From the IMG/VR virus record IMGVR_UViG_3300045931_000283, positions 1 to 42,294 of that record: DNA of 42,294 nucleotides; one strand, written 5' to 3'. The stretch's first letter is position 1. Every line of letters starts with the position of its first letter. Positions 17,642 through 25,864 of the stretch are shown in pieces. The DNA comes from a virus. Under the pieces are notes generated by a model. It was not told the origin of the DNA and ran no database searches. It saw only the letters and a program-made list of their open reading frames with translations. A program made the position numbers and the translations under genes.

Positions 17642-18574
17642 TTACGGTGCAGGTGTAATTTCTGCTGATTTCCCTTTATAGAATCTTGTTCCGATTTTGG
17701 CTACTTCCACACCTGCAACCGCATCATAAAGGGCTACAATGTATTTGTCAGTCACAGTAGGAGCAGTTGTAGGTTGGTACTCATACTCGGCTGTCGCATC
17801 ATTGTAAAGCAAGGAAAGTGCTGTTATTGGGTCGTCCACACCATTTTTGAACGATTTGATATTGGCAATATCAATCGCTTTTAATGGGGTCAACTGATTC
17901 ATAGCAAACACCGCTTTGAAATATACTTTTCCGTCAGCCACACTCGCACGACCTGTGATAACAATGTCGGTAATCGGGCTGATGTCAAAGTTAGGGTTGA
18001 AATCCAATACAGAGGCATCCAATAATGCCACATCACGATTGAACTGAACCTCATTGGTCAATTGCATCGAAACTAAAACGTGAGATGATGCAGAACCATC
18101 CGTGAACATATACGTTCCGTTGTTCAACATACCCAAGTCAAAACCTGTGAAGTTTTTACCATTTGTTGCCCCTGCAATCGCCCCTGATGAGAATACTTTC
18201 AGTACATCAAATGCTTGGAATGAGTTGTAAGTGTATAATGCACTCGCCCATTTCCATCCACCTTTAACGAACTTGTATGTGAACTCAGGAAGACCGTTTC
18301 GGACAACCGTTTTGATTCCACCCTGAAATTCTTCTGTGGTTGCTTCAGGGGTTTTGTTTTCTGCTTGTACGGCTTGAAGGACAGGTACAAAGTTGCCAAG
18401 TTGAATCTGTTCGTTTACATACTCAAGATTGAATTCTTCAGTAGCTAAATCTAAACTCCATCCTTTTGGAACTATGATAAAACCTGTCAATCTACCTTCT
18501 TGAATTATACAGTCAGGCAACCCAAGATTGATGCGGTTCGCAATACAATCTCTTTGATTAATTTTAATTGACAT
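17642..18574 (-). CDS. Probable major tail tube protein (310 aa)
   Basis: I start it at 18574 (MSIKINQRDCIANRINLGLP) because this leaves 11 bp after the preceding stop; an upstream ATG at 18598 would overlap that gene. The product is beta-rich, with long stretches such as TYMFTDGSASSHVLVSMQLTN, and ends in what looks like an Ig-like or beta-sandwich segment (APTVTDKYIVALYDAVAGVEV). It has no transmembrane segment. It lies between the neck proteins and the chaperone-like genes, where the tail tube gene is expected. The assignment rests on order, size and composition. Confidence 0.65.
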   Translation of the reverse strand: MSIKINQRDCIANRINLGLPDCIIQEGRLTGFIIVPKGWSLDLATEEFNLEYVNEQIQLGNFVPVLQAVQAENKTPEATTEEFQGGIKTVVRNGLPEFTYKFVKGGWKWASALYTYNSFQAFDVLKVFSSGAIAGATNGKNFTGFDLGMLNNGTYMFTDGSASSHVLVSMQLTNEVQFNRDVALLDASVLDFNPNFDISPITDIVITGRASVADGKVYFKAVFAMNQLTPLKAIDIANIKSFKNGVDDPITALSLLYNDATAEYEYQPTTAPTVTDKYIVALYDAVAGVEVAKIGTRFYKGKSAEITPAP

Positions 18575-18585
18575 ATTTTTAAAAT

Positions 18586-19149
18586 TTACGTTAAACAATT
18601 GATGTTTGATTTGTTGATTCTTGCCTTGAACTCAAGTCTTCGGGCATCAACAATGTCAACTGTGACTGCTTTGGTCTGTTTTGGAAGATTACTTGTGAAA
18701 TCGAACCTGTCTAAATCAACTCCGTAGTTTGGAATGTCAAACGTTTTGTACACATCCTCAAAGTTTGAGTACACTAACTGCACTACGTTATTGTTCTCCA
18801 CCTCTTGCATTATTTGGTCGGTGAGTTTGTTAAGTATGTTGGTGTAGTTGATAAGTGACCGAGTATCGTTGTAGTATTCGGTCTTTGTCGCTGTAAACAG
18901 TACAAAACAGATATGACCTGTCATTGTTTCTGTCATACTATGCTCCATATTATCAATTATGTACCAAATGAGAGGATATTTTTGTTTACCGTTTCTGCCC
19001 TGAATCCATCGTGCCAACTCTTTGTTGTCACCAAAGTGGAATTGCACAAGTTTAGTAACTTCTGTCTTGGTCTGTAAATCGCTTGAATACTCATCGTATG
19101 TGATTTCCATTCCTTCAAAAATCTTTCTAAATATGCTTGATGCAATCAT
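18586..19149 (-). CDS. Neck / tail-completion-like protein (187 aa)
   Basis: The product (MIASSIFRKIFEGMEITYDEYSSD...) is a mixed alpha/beta protein. It contains PLIWYIIDNMEH and a later VDARRLEFKARINKSN that resembles minor tail or tail-completion proteins of long-tailed phages. It overlaps the connector gene upstream by 4 bp (ATGA) and is followed by the tail tube gene. A head-tail joining or tail terminator role fits this position. No exact family is claimed. Confidence 0.6.
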   Translation of the reverse strand: MIASSIFRKIFEGMEITYDEYSSDLQTKTEVTKLVQFHFGDNKELARWIQGRNGKQKYPLIWYIIDNMEHSMTETMTGHICFVLFTATKTEYYNDTRSLINYTNILNKLTDQIMQEVENNNVVQLVYSNFEDVYKTFDIPNYGVDLDRFDFTSNLPKQTKAVTVDIVDARRLEFKARINKSNINCLT

Positions 19150-19703
19150 AAGAATCTGTTTTCAAAGTCAACAAATACATAATTCGCAGTAGGGTAATCC
19201 TCTCTTTTGTCCATTAGGAACTGATTTAAGCTAACAAAATCACCTTCAGGCATATAAGCTACCATTGCGACAAATTCGTTCCATATCGGGTAAAATTTGT
19301 TGGCTGCATTGCCTAATTTGGCGTTTTTCGGGTCAATGATATTAGCGTTAAGGTTGCCATCTATCCTACTTTTATCGATGAAGTATTTCACCCAAATGTA
19401 GTTAGTGAACAACGACTTAACGTGTTCCCCGATTTTGTAAGCCAGTCCATTCCATTTCTTTCCATCATACTCAACACCATTCACCAAATCCAACCACTTT
19501 TGGGGTGCTTCAGAGGTTAAAACCCCGTCAATCATAAAACTGTCAAATTCATTGAACAGTTCCAATCCCAAAAGGTTCTGCATAAACAACCTAATCTCTG
19601 TATCAATAAGTTGAATGAGAAACTCCTTGTCACCACTTTGACTTTCGTTTATGTTGGCAATCAGGTACTTGCCTGTGAAATATTTCTCATCTATTATATA
19701 CAT
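19146..19703 (-). CDS. Head-tail connector-like protein (185 aa)
   Basis: The product begins MYIIDEKYFTGKYLIANINE and contains a helical core (FLIQLIDTEIRLFMQNLLGLELFNEF) similar in layout to phage head-tail adaptor proteins. It lies two genes after the capsid, before the neck/tail genes. Such proteins form the ring under the portal. The assignment rests on position and helical content. Confidence 0.6.
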   Translation of the reverse strand: MYIIDEKYFTGKYLIANINESQSGDKEFLIQLIDTEIRLFMQNLLGLELFNEFDSFMIDGVLTSEAPQKWLDLVNGVEYDGKKWNGLAYKIGEHVKSLFTNYIWVKYFIDKSRIDGNLNANIIDPKNAKLGNAANKFYPIWNEFVAMVAYMPEGDFVSLNQFLMDKREDYPTANYVFVDFENRFL

Positions 19704-19706
19704 CGC

Positions 19707-19892
19707 TTATTTTTTTTGTTGTCCTTGAGGTTTTGCTTTAGGTTTTTCTTCTTCTTCAGGCTTGATTTTAGCCACTTTCTGTTCTACAAGCATACCTGCT
19801 ATGTCTTCGCTGAAAATAGCTTCATCTCCTGCCTTACGGTTGCTGTAATCTTTGATAAACACAACCATTACGTCACCTTTGTCCATAATCAA
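19707..19892 (-). CDS. Small capsid-adjacent protein (61 aa)
   Basis: The core, VFIKDYSNRKAGDEAIFSED followed by MLVEQKVAKI, follows the small beta-barrel pattern often encoded beside bacteroidetal capsid genes. A Pro/Lys/Gln-rich tail follows. Its ATG lies 4 bp after the capsid stop. An internal ATG at 19868 has a better upstream purine run (AAAGGTGA) and may be the true start. Likely a minor head or connector-associated protein; exact role unknown. Confidence 0.6.
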   Translation of the reverse strand: MIMDKGDVMVVFIKDYSNRKAGDEAIFSEDIAGMLVEQKVAKIKPEEEEKPKAKPQGQQKK

Positions 19893-19896
19893 ATAA

Positions 19897-21084
19897 TTAA
19901 GTTGCCAATGTTGTAAGTGCTGCTGTGATGTCAGTCACTTTTCTGAATCCCGTTCTATCCACGTTACGGATAAGGAATAACATACGTTTACGCCCTTTGA
20001 TGGTAACCATATCTTCAACAAATCCAGTTCCTACATAATCTCTCGATAATGTAACAGCCCCTTTTTCGTAGATTCTTCCGTATCGTGAATCTCCTACTAC
20101 TAATTGGTTGTCAGGAATGTTGTTGTCTTCGATGATTTCCATCGCCCCGATATTGGTTTTGTCAGGGAAGATGTAACCTTTATTCGCATCTTTTTTCAAT
20201 TGCAATCTGTCAATTGTATTGGCGTTCATTGCAACGAAATTTGGCATATATTTTGAACCTCTGTTCAAAACGATGTCGGTTCTCACTTTTTTCACAAGGT
20301 CATAAATGTTAGCATCCACAATCCCTGATGCAACCGCAGTATATGCAGGTGCTTGGGTCATAATGCCCGACATATTATCGCCTGTTCCTGCTCCAGTTGC
20401 AAGTTGTGCATCTCTAACAACCTGAATGTTCACGTTGATAAACATATCCAACTCAGCAGCAGCACTCGCTTCATCTTCTCCGAATTCTTCTGAAACTGGC
20501 AACGTATCACCAATTTTTTTCAAATCCATTGAGTATTTGGCGAATTTCGCAGTAGATTCAGGGAAAACAGCACCTTCAGCAACCATAGCTGCTGCTCTTA
20601 CTGTTGTAGCCTCATCCCAATCGTGATAAACCACTTTCCCTGCATCATTGCCAATCGGCATTTGGATTTTAGGGAAAACATCATATAAACCTACTTTTTT
20701 AACGCCAAGTTGTCCAATACCGTCCAATAGGTATTGTGATGCAGAGTTTGCTATGCTTGCTCTCACAGTATCGGCTTTTATTACGACATCTTCTTTTGAA
20801 TGTCCTTTAACCATATCTATGATTTCTTGCTTTTTCTCTACAACTTGTTCGTACATTGTTTGAGGTTTATTTGGATTACCTTTTAACTCTGCAATTTGCT
20901 GAGTTATCTCAGTACCTAAGAAATCCTTCAGGTCGTCTTGAGCAGTTTTTAACTGCGCTTTGACTTCATCCGTAATTTCTAACTTACGCAACTCTTTTTC
21001 GTGCGCCTGTAGGTCTGTTTTGTATTGGTCTAACTCAGCATTTGTGAGTTTTTCCAATTCTTCTGAAGTTTTGTAAACAAACAT
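19897..21084 (-). CDS. HK97-fold major capsid protein (395 aa)
   Basis: Residues 1 to about 105 are a charged coiled coil (for example ELEKLTNAELDQYKTDLQAH), the delta/scaffold domain that the prohead protease removes. The rest has HK97 capsid features: VYHDWDEATTVRAAAMVAEG, then TAKFAKYSMDLKKIGDTLPV followed by SEEF, and LVVGDSRYGRIYEKGAVTLS near the C-terminus. The protein builds the icosahedral shell. It lies directly after the protease gene (13-bp gap), the usual order portal, protease, capsid. The length is typical of the family. Confidence 0.92.
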   Translation of the reverse strand: MFVYKTSEELEKLTNAELDQYKTDLQAHEKELRKLEITDEVKAQLKTAQDDLKDFLGTEITQQIAELKGNPNKPQTMYEQVVEKKQEIIDMVKGHSKEDVVIKADTVRASIANSASQYLLDGIGQLGVKKVGLYDVFPKIQMPIGNDAGKVVYHDWDEATTVRAAAMVAEGAVFPESTAKFAKYSMDLKKIGDTLPVSEEFGEDEASAAAELDMFINVNIQVVRDAQLATGAGTGDNMSGIMTQAPAYTAVASGIVDANIYDLVKKVRTDIVLNRGSKYMPNFVAMNANTIDRLQLKKDANKGYIFPDKTNIGAMEIIEDNNIPDNQLVVGDSRYGRIYEKGAVTLSRDYVGTGFVEDMVTIKGRKRMLFLIRNVDRTGFRKVTDITAALTTLAT

Positions 21085-21097
21085 AATTTGAATTGTT

Positions 21098-21925
21098 TTA
21101 AATTATACTTTTACGTCTTTTCTGAGTGACTTCTTCTGTCGGCTCTGAGGTTTCCTTCTGAGTACCCGTAGGTGGCTCAGGTATCGATATTACACCTGTG
21201 GAACTGTTTGATGCAAATAGAACCAAACTACTTTCCTTTACGTTTTCCGCTTCGGTCACAACGAAGAAGTACGGGATGTCCTCATAATCTTCCTTGTTTG
21301 CGATTTGGTCATAGAATTCATTATAGGTTTTCATTTCTTCCTTGTCTTCCTCACGGGTACTACGCATCGCCATTTTGATAGTGATGTATCTCATTCGTAC
21401 ACTTGCCTGAATATCATCACCATCCTCTAACCATTCCTTTGCTAAGGGATGGATAATTTTGTCTTTTGCGACTTTGTAAATCAGGGCTTGCGTTTCCCCT
21501 TCGTATGATTTACCGATGGCAGAGAAAGGAATTTCTGCCGTGAACATCTGTATATCGCTTTTCTTGGCGATAACCTTGTCCATCTCAAGTTTGTGGTCGG
21601 CAACAAGGTAATTTTTACCCTGATTGTCCTTGAGAGTTTTTTTCCAAATGCCGTTGGTGTGCATATCCCCGTGAGAATCAAGGATTTTAGTTGCGTTTAC
21701 TACAATGTAGTAGTGGTCGTCATCCGTTGTGAAATCTTTAATGTTTTCCATTGTTTTCAATGAAATTCCTGATTTTATCGGGATTCCGACACCTTTTTCG
21801 CAGGATTTCATAATTTTTGCACGTTTTAATGCAAGAATATCCTCTTTATTGGTCTTTAATTCAGAAAACAACTGTTCTTCCGAATCAAAATGCTTGTTCA
21901 ATTCTCTACAAAATATCATAATCAC
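21098..21925 (-). CDS. HK97-type prohead protease (275 aa)
   Basis: The core runs from about residue 65 to 200: ATKILDSHGDMHTNGIWKKT, then YLVADHKLEMDKVIAKK (catalytic His in ADHK) and DIQASVRMRY (catalytic Ser in ASVR). These match the His/Ser arrangement of phage prohead proteases. The last 60 residues are Pro/Glu/Thr-rich and basic at the end (KRRKSII), possibly a self-cleaved tail. The enzyme trims the capsid protein's N-terminal domain during head maturation. It sits between portal and capsid genes, as usual. Confidence 0.85.
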   Translation of the reverse strand: MIMIFCRELNKHFDSEEQLFSELKTNKEDILALKRAKIMKSCEKGVGIPIKSGISLKTMENIKDFTTDDDHYYIVVNATKILDSHGDMHTNGIWKKTLKDNQGKNYLVADHKLEMDKVIAKKSDIQMFTAEIPFSAIGKSYEGETQALIYKVAKDKIIHPLAKEWLEDGDDIQASVRMRYITIKMAMRSTREEDKEEMKTYNEFYDQIANKEDYEDIPYFFVVTEAENVKESSLVLFASNSSTGVISIPEPPTGTQKETSEPTEEVTQKRRKSII

Positions 21926-21964
21926 TTACATTTATGGTTGAACAATCGTTTTATATCTGAGTTT

Positions 21965-22099
21965 TTAATGTCTTTTTTTGGTGTCCTTGCCACCTTCCAA
22001 ATCTTTTTTCTTCTTCAGCAGTTGTTGTTTTAGTTTCGGGTCTAAGTTTTTTTTCTCCAACTGTCTGTAGATTTCGTTCAATGTTAACCTTGTTCCCAT
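21965..22099 (-). CDS. Very small basic protein overlapping the portal 3' end (44 aa)
   Basis: The ATG at 22099 lies inside the last codons of the portal gene in another frame and follows AAAGGAG by only two bases. The frame runs to TAA at 21965. The product is helical and very basic (LNEIYRQLEKKNLDPKLKQQ, then LLKKKKDLEG). The overlap and purine-rich start suggest coupled translation with the portal. It fills the gap before the protease gene. It could be a minor scaffold-like peptide or nothing; no family recognised. Confidence 0.45.
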   Translation of the reverse strand: MGTRLTLNEIYRQLEKKNLDPKLKQQLLKKKKDLEGGKDTKKRH

Positions 22100-23268
22100 A
22101 TCTCCTTTAATTTTTGTTGTACAATGCTTTGGTCTAATCCTAATTCTGCCGAAACTTTCAGGTTATTTATCTGAGTTTGCTTCACATTGGCACGTTCCTG
22201 TTCAAATATCTTGTTGAACGACAAATGCGTGAACTCCTTCCGCAAATCCTGAAGATTGAATATGTTTTCAAATACGTCTGTCAATTTCTGACCAAGTGGT
22301 TTGAGGCAGTAGTCTATCATCCTTCCCATCGCTTTTTCTTGGTTCTCGAAGGTTGCACCGCCCTTGAGCGACATCTCCACAATATCTTTGGGAACTCCGT
22401 ACATCTTGGCGATGATGTACACCTTTGAGAAGAAGGAATCGTCCAACTTCAAATCGGCAATATTATCCACAAAGTGATGGACATCTACCTTGCTTCCAGT
22501 TGCAAATATGTTCTTTCCGCTACGGGCATTTTTCTCAAGTGAACCCTTCTCATCTTTCCCCATCATCTGTGATGTGATGTCGTTTTGGTCGTGCTGCCCC
22601 GACACCATAAACTTCTGCGAGAACTCAAGGTTCACTTCTTCAGCACTCACCGCCAAATTTGAGTTAGTCACAATGCCATAGAGAGCATCCAAACGGCTCA
22701 CGCCCTGATACCAATCGCCATTGACACCGCTTGTGTCCTGTATGATATGGAGTTTTGCCAAGTCCAATGTCAGGGTAGAACTCCCTGTCTTGTACGTGAA
22801 TGTTCCTTTTTGGATATTTTTCTTGGTTTCCGTGCCGTATTTTGAGAATGAGAGCGTTTTGAAAGCCTCTCTTTGGTCACGGCTCAGTTGTATGTTGTTC
22901 TCGATTAAGAAGTACATCACCCCGTTCTGTTCGTATAGATAGGCATTACCGAGAAGTATGTTAAAGATGTAGTTTTGGTCAAAATCTGACCACGTTTGCC
23001 ATTGGTTCGGATTCCCTATTTTTTCGTACAGGTAATCTTCCTCATCCAGTTTGTTTTCCGTATAGGTGTTGTATTTTCCCATCGCATAGTACTCAGCGAT
23101 GAGTTTAAATACAAATAAGGCAGCAGGACTATCCAAGACGGTCTGCATCTTGTCGTAATCCCTACGTCTTTTACCACGAAAAGCATTGATTATTTTGTAG
23201 AAATAGTTGTTCCGACTATTATCAAATGTCGGAATACCCCCGAATGATATGTTAAAATCGAAATGCAC
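22084..23268 (-). CDS. Portal protein (394 aa)
   Basis: The product has the layout of HK97/SPP1-like portal proteins. A core region includes PNQWQTWSDFDQNYIFNILL, followed by GNAYLYEQNG, and GVSRLDALYGIVTNS. The C-terminal helical part contains TFENQEKAMGRMIDYCLKPL, a pattern typical of portals. Twelve copies form the ring through which DNA enters and leaves the head. It lies between large terminase and protease, as expected. The length is on the short side of normal. Confidence 0.88.
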   Translation of the reverse strand: MHFDFNISFGGIPTFDNSRNNYFYKIINAFRGKRRRDYDKMQTVLDSPAALFVFKLIAEYYAMGKYNTYTENKLDEEDYLYEKIGNPNQWQTWSDFDQNYIFNILLGNAYLYEQNGVMYFLIENNIQLSRDQREAFKTLSFSKYGTETKKNIQKGTFTYKTGSSTLTLDLAKLHIIQDTSGVNGDWYQGVSRLDALYGIVTNSNLAVSAEEVNLEFSQKFMVSGQHDQNDITSQMMGKDEKGSLEKNARSGKNIFATGSKVDVHHFVDNIADLKLDDSFFSKVYIIAKMYGVPKDIVEMSLKGGATFENQEKAMGRMIDYCLKPLGQKLTDVFENIFNLQDLRKEFTHLSFNKIFEQERANVKQTQINNLKVSAELGLDQSIVQQKLKEIWEQG

Positions 23269-23364
23269 TATACATATTTTTCAACCAAAGGTACGAATTT
23301 TATCAAAACATCATAATTTTAACAAAAACTTTAGCGAAAAACTCAAATAAAGTACAACGGATTC

Positions 23365-24642
23365 TCAAATATTTTTTATTATACCTTGATTGAACATCCA
23401 TTGAATACCGTATGAGATTGCATCGATTGTATGATTGTCTGTATCGACTGTCATCTCAGTTGTGTTTCCCCGAATATCGGTGGCATAGCGGTAGTTAGCC
23501 TGCTCATATTCAATGTTCTTGCTTGTAGCGGTGTAATAGATGTTCAGGTTAGAAATCATCCCTATACGGTCAAGTATCTTGCTCTTGTGACCAATCCCCA
23601 CAGCATATTCCCAACCTGCCTTACGGAGCGAGATTATCTTTGATGGTCGGTTGGTATCGCAAATCACATTGCTCTTGAATGGAATCTTCCAAGCAGCGAA
23701 CAGCCAAGTGACCAATCCTTCTTCTTCCATCCCTTTTATCTGCGACAATTGGGTTGTTGTCATCTTGCTTCGTATCTCGTTCTCTGAAGCATAGTTTATT
23801 TCGTGAACATAGACGTTCCCATCGTAGTATTTGAGTTCGACCACCGCAAAGGGGTCAACCATCCCAAAGTCAACGCAGTAAATCGGGGTCGCCACAATCT
23901 TGGCATAGTCTTCCACAGAAACCCGTTTCCAATGGTAAACCCTTCCTTCAACCGAACCGATTTCACCAAGACCATAAACCTTCCATTTGTTCAGCCAAAA
24001 CTCGGAGCGAATCGTTCCGTCATCATTGTAGGCAAGTTCCCTGTACCTTTCGATATTTCGCACCTCTTGAATCGGCAGATACTCATTGTCCTTGTAGGTC
24101 AGGTTGATGAAGTTCTTATCATTCTGCATATCGTTCAGCCAAAACAAGGCATCGGGGTTGTAGTCACAAATCATAACCTTTGCCCTTTGGCTCACATCGG
24201 CATACGCAGACAGCGTTACCCTGTTCGCCTCATTGATAAAGATAATATCCCTTCTCCGACCTTTCCCAATATCGGCTTTGTCCAACCCGATAAACTCACA
24301 ATAACCACCGCTATGAAAATGCACCACCCCTTCCCTTTCGTGTATCGCCCGAACTGGAACGTTCCAATCCCTGAGTATCTTCACGAAATCCCGAAAACAG
24401 GTGTCCATCAATTTGGATTTCTCCGCAGAACAAATGGTCACATCAATCCTTCTGCGCATAAGGGCATCGATGAGTATCATCAAGATAGAAATCGTCTTTG
24501 ATGCACCCTGACCCCCCTGCACAATGTACAACGGCTCACGATTGCGGAACAACCGCATTATCTTCCAAAATGCCGTTGTGGGCTTGTACTTAAAATCTTC
24601 CTTTGGCTCTAATCCAACTTCTTCCGTCATCTCCATAACCAA
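23365..24642 (-). CDS. terL: Terminase large subunit (425 aa)
   Basis: The ATPase domain has Walker A GGQGASKT (residues 43-50) and Walker B IIFINEA (about 133-139). The nuclease domain has acidic residues at Asp258 (IYCVDFGMVDPF), in the DTNRPSK segment, and Asp407 (TIDAISYG), the RNase H-like set of TerL enzymes. The enzyme pumps DNA into the prohead and cuts it. Its ATG is preceded by a gap with a perfect 16-bp inverted repeat. ATGs at residues 3 and 5 are alternative starts. The small subunit is encoded about 1.5 kb upstream with small genes between, rather than next door. Confidence 0.93.
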   Translation of the reverse strand: MVMEMTEEVGLEPKEDFKYKPTTAFWKIMRLFRNREPLYIVQGGQGASKTISILMILIDALMRRRIDVTICSAEKSKLMDTCFRDFVKILRDWNVPVRAIHEREGVVHFHSGGYCEFIGLDKADIGKGRRRDIIFINEANRVTLSAYADVSQRAKVMICDYNPDALFWLNDMQNDKNFINLTYKDNEYLPIQEVRNIERYRELAYNDDGTIRSEFWLNKWKVYGLGEIGSVEGRVYHWKRVSVEDYAKIVATPIYCVDFGMVDPFAVVELKYYDGNVYVHEINYASENEIRSKMTTTQLSQIKGMEEEGLVTWLFAAWKIPFKSNVICDTNRPSKIISLRKAGWEYAVGIGHKSKILDRIGMISNLNIYYTATSKNIEYEQANYRYATDIRGNTTEMTVDTDNHTIDAISYGIQWMFNQGIIKNI

Positions 24643-24651
24643 ATCTTTTTA

Positions 24652-24694
24652 AGTAATATTGGTAACACAGTAATCCTATGTTACCAATATTACT
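24652..24694. repeat. Perfect 16-bp inverted repeat upstream of the large terminase gene
   Basis: AGTAATATTGGTAACA (24652-24667) and its exact complement (24679-24694) enclose an 11-nt loop. It lies 10 bp ahead of the large terminase start on the minus strand. It has no U-tract of ordinary terminator type. Its core, GTAATATT, also occurs beside parA, and TTACTCGGT occurs both here (just after the second arm) and on the opposite strand at the par locus. It could be an operator, a partition site or a packaging-related site. Confidence 0.85.
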
Positions 24695-24720
24695 CGGTTT
24701 ATTTTAACTTTCCCCGAAAT

Positions 24721-24942
24721 TTACCAATCGCAGGTCGGGCAATGCCCCTCATTGTTCAGATAGCTTCCGCAGTTAGGACACTTCTTGAAATCCCCATCGC
24801 TGCCACTATCAACATCCTTTTCTTCCTCTACCAAAGTTTCTGAACAAGAAGGACAATGGCATCTGTGCAACATTGCTGCTTTCGCCCTTGAGATTGCCAA
24901 TGCTGCAAATCCCGTTTCTGCTGTTGTGATACAATTTTTCAT
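24721..24942 (-). CDS. Small zinc-ribbon protein (73 aa)
   Basis: The first 27 residues are helical (TGFAALAISRAKAAML). Two metal-binding-like knuckles follow: CHCPSC at about residue 29, and C-terminal CPNCGSYLNNEGHCPTCDW. The protein shares the ending CPxCG...CPxCD(F/W) with the 73-aa protein encoded at 25371-25592. It lies between the terminase genes on the late strand. Zinc binding is likely; function is unknown. Confidence 0.7.
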   Translation of the reverse strand: MKNCITTAETGFAALAISRAKAAMLHRCHCPSCSETLVEEEKDVDSGSDGDFKKCPNCGSYLNNEGHCPTCDW

Positions 24943-24960
24943 ACTTCAATTATTTAGATT

Positions 24961-24980
24961 ACTAATATTACTAATATTAC
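24961..24980. repeat. Tandem ACTAATATT motif between late genes
   Basis: Two 9-bp copies of ACTAATATT (24961-24978), preceded by a related ATT, lie in the gap after the LRLGNYL-type gene on the minus strand. On the minus strand the motif reads AGTAATATT, the core seen in the 24652-24694 inverted repeat and near parA. Confidence 0.55.
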
Positions 24981-25360
24981 TTTTGTTTTTTCTTTACTCC
25001 TAATTCTTTGCCAGTCATAACGAAATATAGGTTCTGTAATTGGTGAACATATTTTATTGGCGGTGTCTTTACCATACATTGCCCTTCTCCATCCGCAAAA
25101 TACAGATAAGGCGTTCCTTGATACACTACCGTGCCATCATCCAATTCATTAATCTTTTTCCATCCAAGACTTTTAAGCCATCCTGCCGTAATCGGTATCG
25201 GGTCTGTCTGTGATACCCTATACCTGAACAACTGCATAACGTGATTACCCACATCTTTTTGCATATATCCCTGCAATGATGAATCGGATATTTCCACAAG
25301 AACAAACACTTCTCCATCTACTTTGAGATAGTTTCCTAATCTTAATTCTGCTGCTTCCAT
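24977..25360 (-). CDS. Conserved phage/mobile-element protein with LQNLYF motif (127 aa)
   Basis: I start it at 25360 (MEAAELRLGNYLKVDGEVFV); a longer frame upstream only shadows the neighbouring zinc-ribbon gene. The sequence elements LRLGNYL near the start, ITAGWLKSLGW in the middle and VHQLQNLYFVMTGKEL at the end are the hallmark of a small protein family widespread in Bacteroidota phages and mobile elements. No function is known for that family. It lies 10 bp downstream of the zinc-ribbon gene and ends in a basic tail (GVKKKQK). Confidence 0.75.
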   Translation of the reverse strand: MEAAELRLGNYLKVDGEVFVLVEISDSSLQGYMQKDVGNHVMQLFRYRVSQTDPIPITAGWLKSLGWKKINELDDGTVVYQGTPYLYFADGEGQCMVKTPPIKYVHQLQNLYFVMTGKELGVKKKQK

Positions 25361-25370
25361 AACTGCTTCT

Positions 25371-25592
25371 TTAAAAATCACAATCAGGACAACAACCTGT
25401 AGCAAGCATAGGCTTACCACAATCAGGACATAACGGATAATTACCATCATTCTCAATCTCAACTGTCAACCCTGTTTCTATTTCTACCAACAATATGGCA
25501 AACTCTGCTGATTCCGCTTCTGTCTGAGCGAATATCAAAGCGTACTGTAACGCCTGTTTTATTTTCTGCAACTTCTCTTTTGTGAATTCCAT
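25371..25592 (-). CDS. Small zinc-ribbon protein (73 aa)
   Basis: Residues 1-50 are helical (KLQKIKQALQYALIFAQTEA), followed by a C-terminal metal ribbon CPDCGKPMLATGCCPDCDF. The spacing of its two CPxC knuckles nearly matches the C-terminus of the protein at 24721-24942, so the two may be related by duplication of the ribbon. It lies in the late operon between the terminase genes. Function unknown. Confidence 0.7.
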   Translation of the reverse strand: MEFTKEKLQKIKQALQYALIFAQTEAESAEFAILLVEIETGLTVEIENDGNYPLCPDCGKPMLATGCCPDCDF

Positions 25593-25603
25593 AAATGACT
25601 GTT

Positions 25604-25864
25604 TTAATTTGTTGTACTATTATTCTTACAGCGGTCTGTGACTACTTTTGGGTGGTGTGGTAATGAATGGGGGTCGCCTTTCATTCTCTTACGTTCTGCT
25701 CTCTCTCGCTTGCATAGCTCGTTTCTAATGGCATTACGGTTGTGTTTGGCGCTACAGCATAGGATGAGTGCAGATAGTGGTTTATATGGCTTGTATGCAC
25801 GTTGTTTTGTGGTGTGTGTGTGGGGGCTTGGTGTGTGTGTGGTGTGTGTGGTGTGTGTAGTCAT
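25604..25864 (-). CDS. Doubtful ORF in the GT-rich tract (up to 86 aa)
   Basis: The N-terminal 20 residues (MTTHTTHTTHTPSPHTHTT) merely translate a CA repeat. The rest (KPYKPLSALILCCSAKHNRN, then ELCKRERAERKRMKGDP) has a balanced composition with two Cys and many Arg/Lys and ends 11 bp before the next gene's start. It could be a real small basic DNA-binding protein starting inside the repeat. I could not recognise a family. Downstream spacing is the best argument for it; the repeat is the best argument against. Confidence 0.35.
   Translation of the reverse strand: MTTHTTHTTHTPSPHTHTTKQRAYKPYKPLSALILCCSAKHNRNAIRNELCKRERAERKRMKGDPHSLPHHPKVVTDRCKNNSTTN

Noticed and set aside
23286-23293. Promoter for the portal gene on the minus strand
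   Set aside because: A TACCTTTG box is present, but no TTTG lies at a suitable distance upstream.
23803-24501. Long plus-strand frame opposite the large terminase gene
   Set aside because: It is the shadow of a well-supported TerL reading frame with intact Walker and nuclease motifs.
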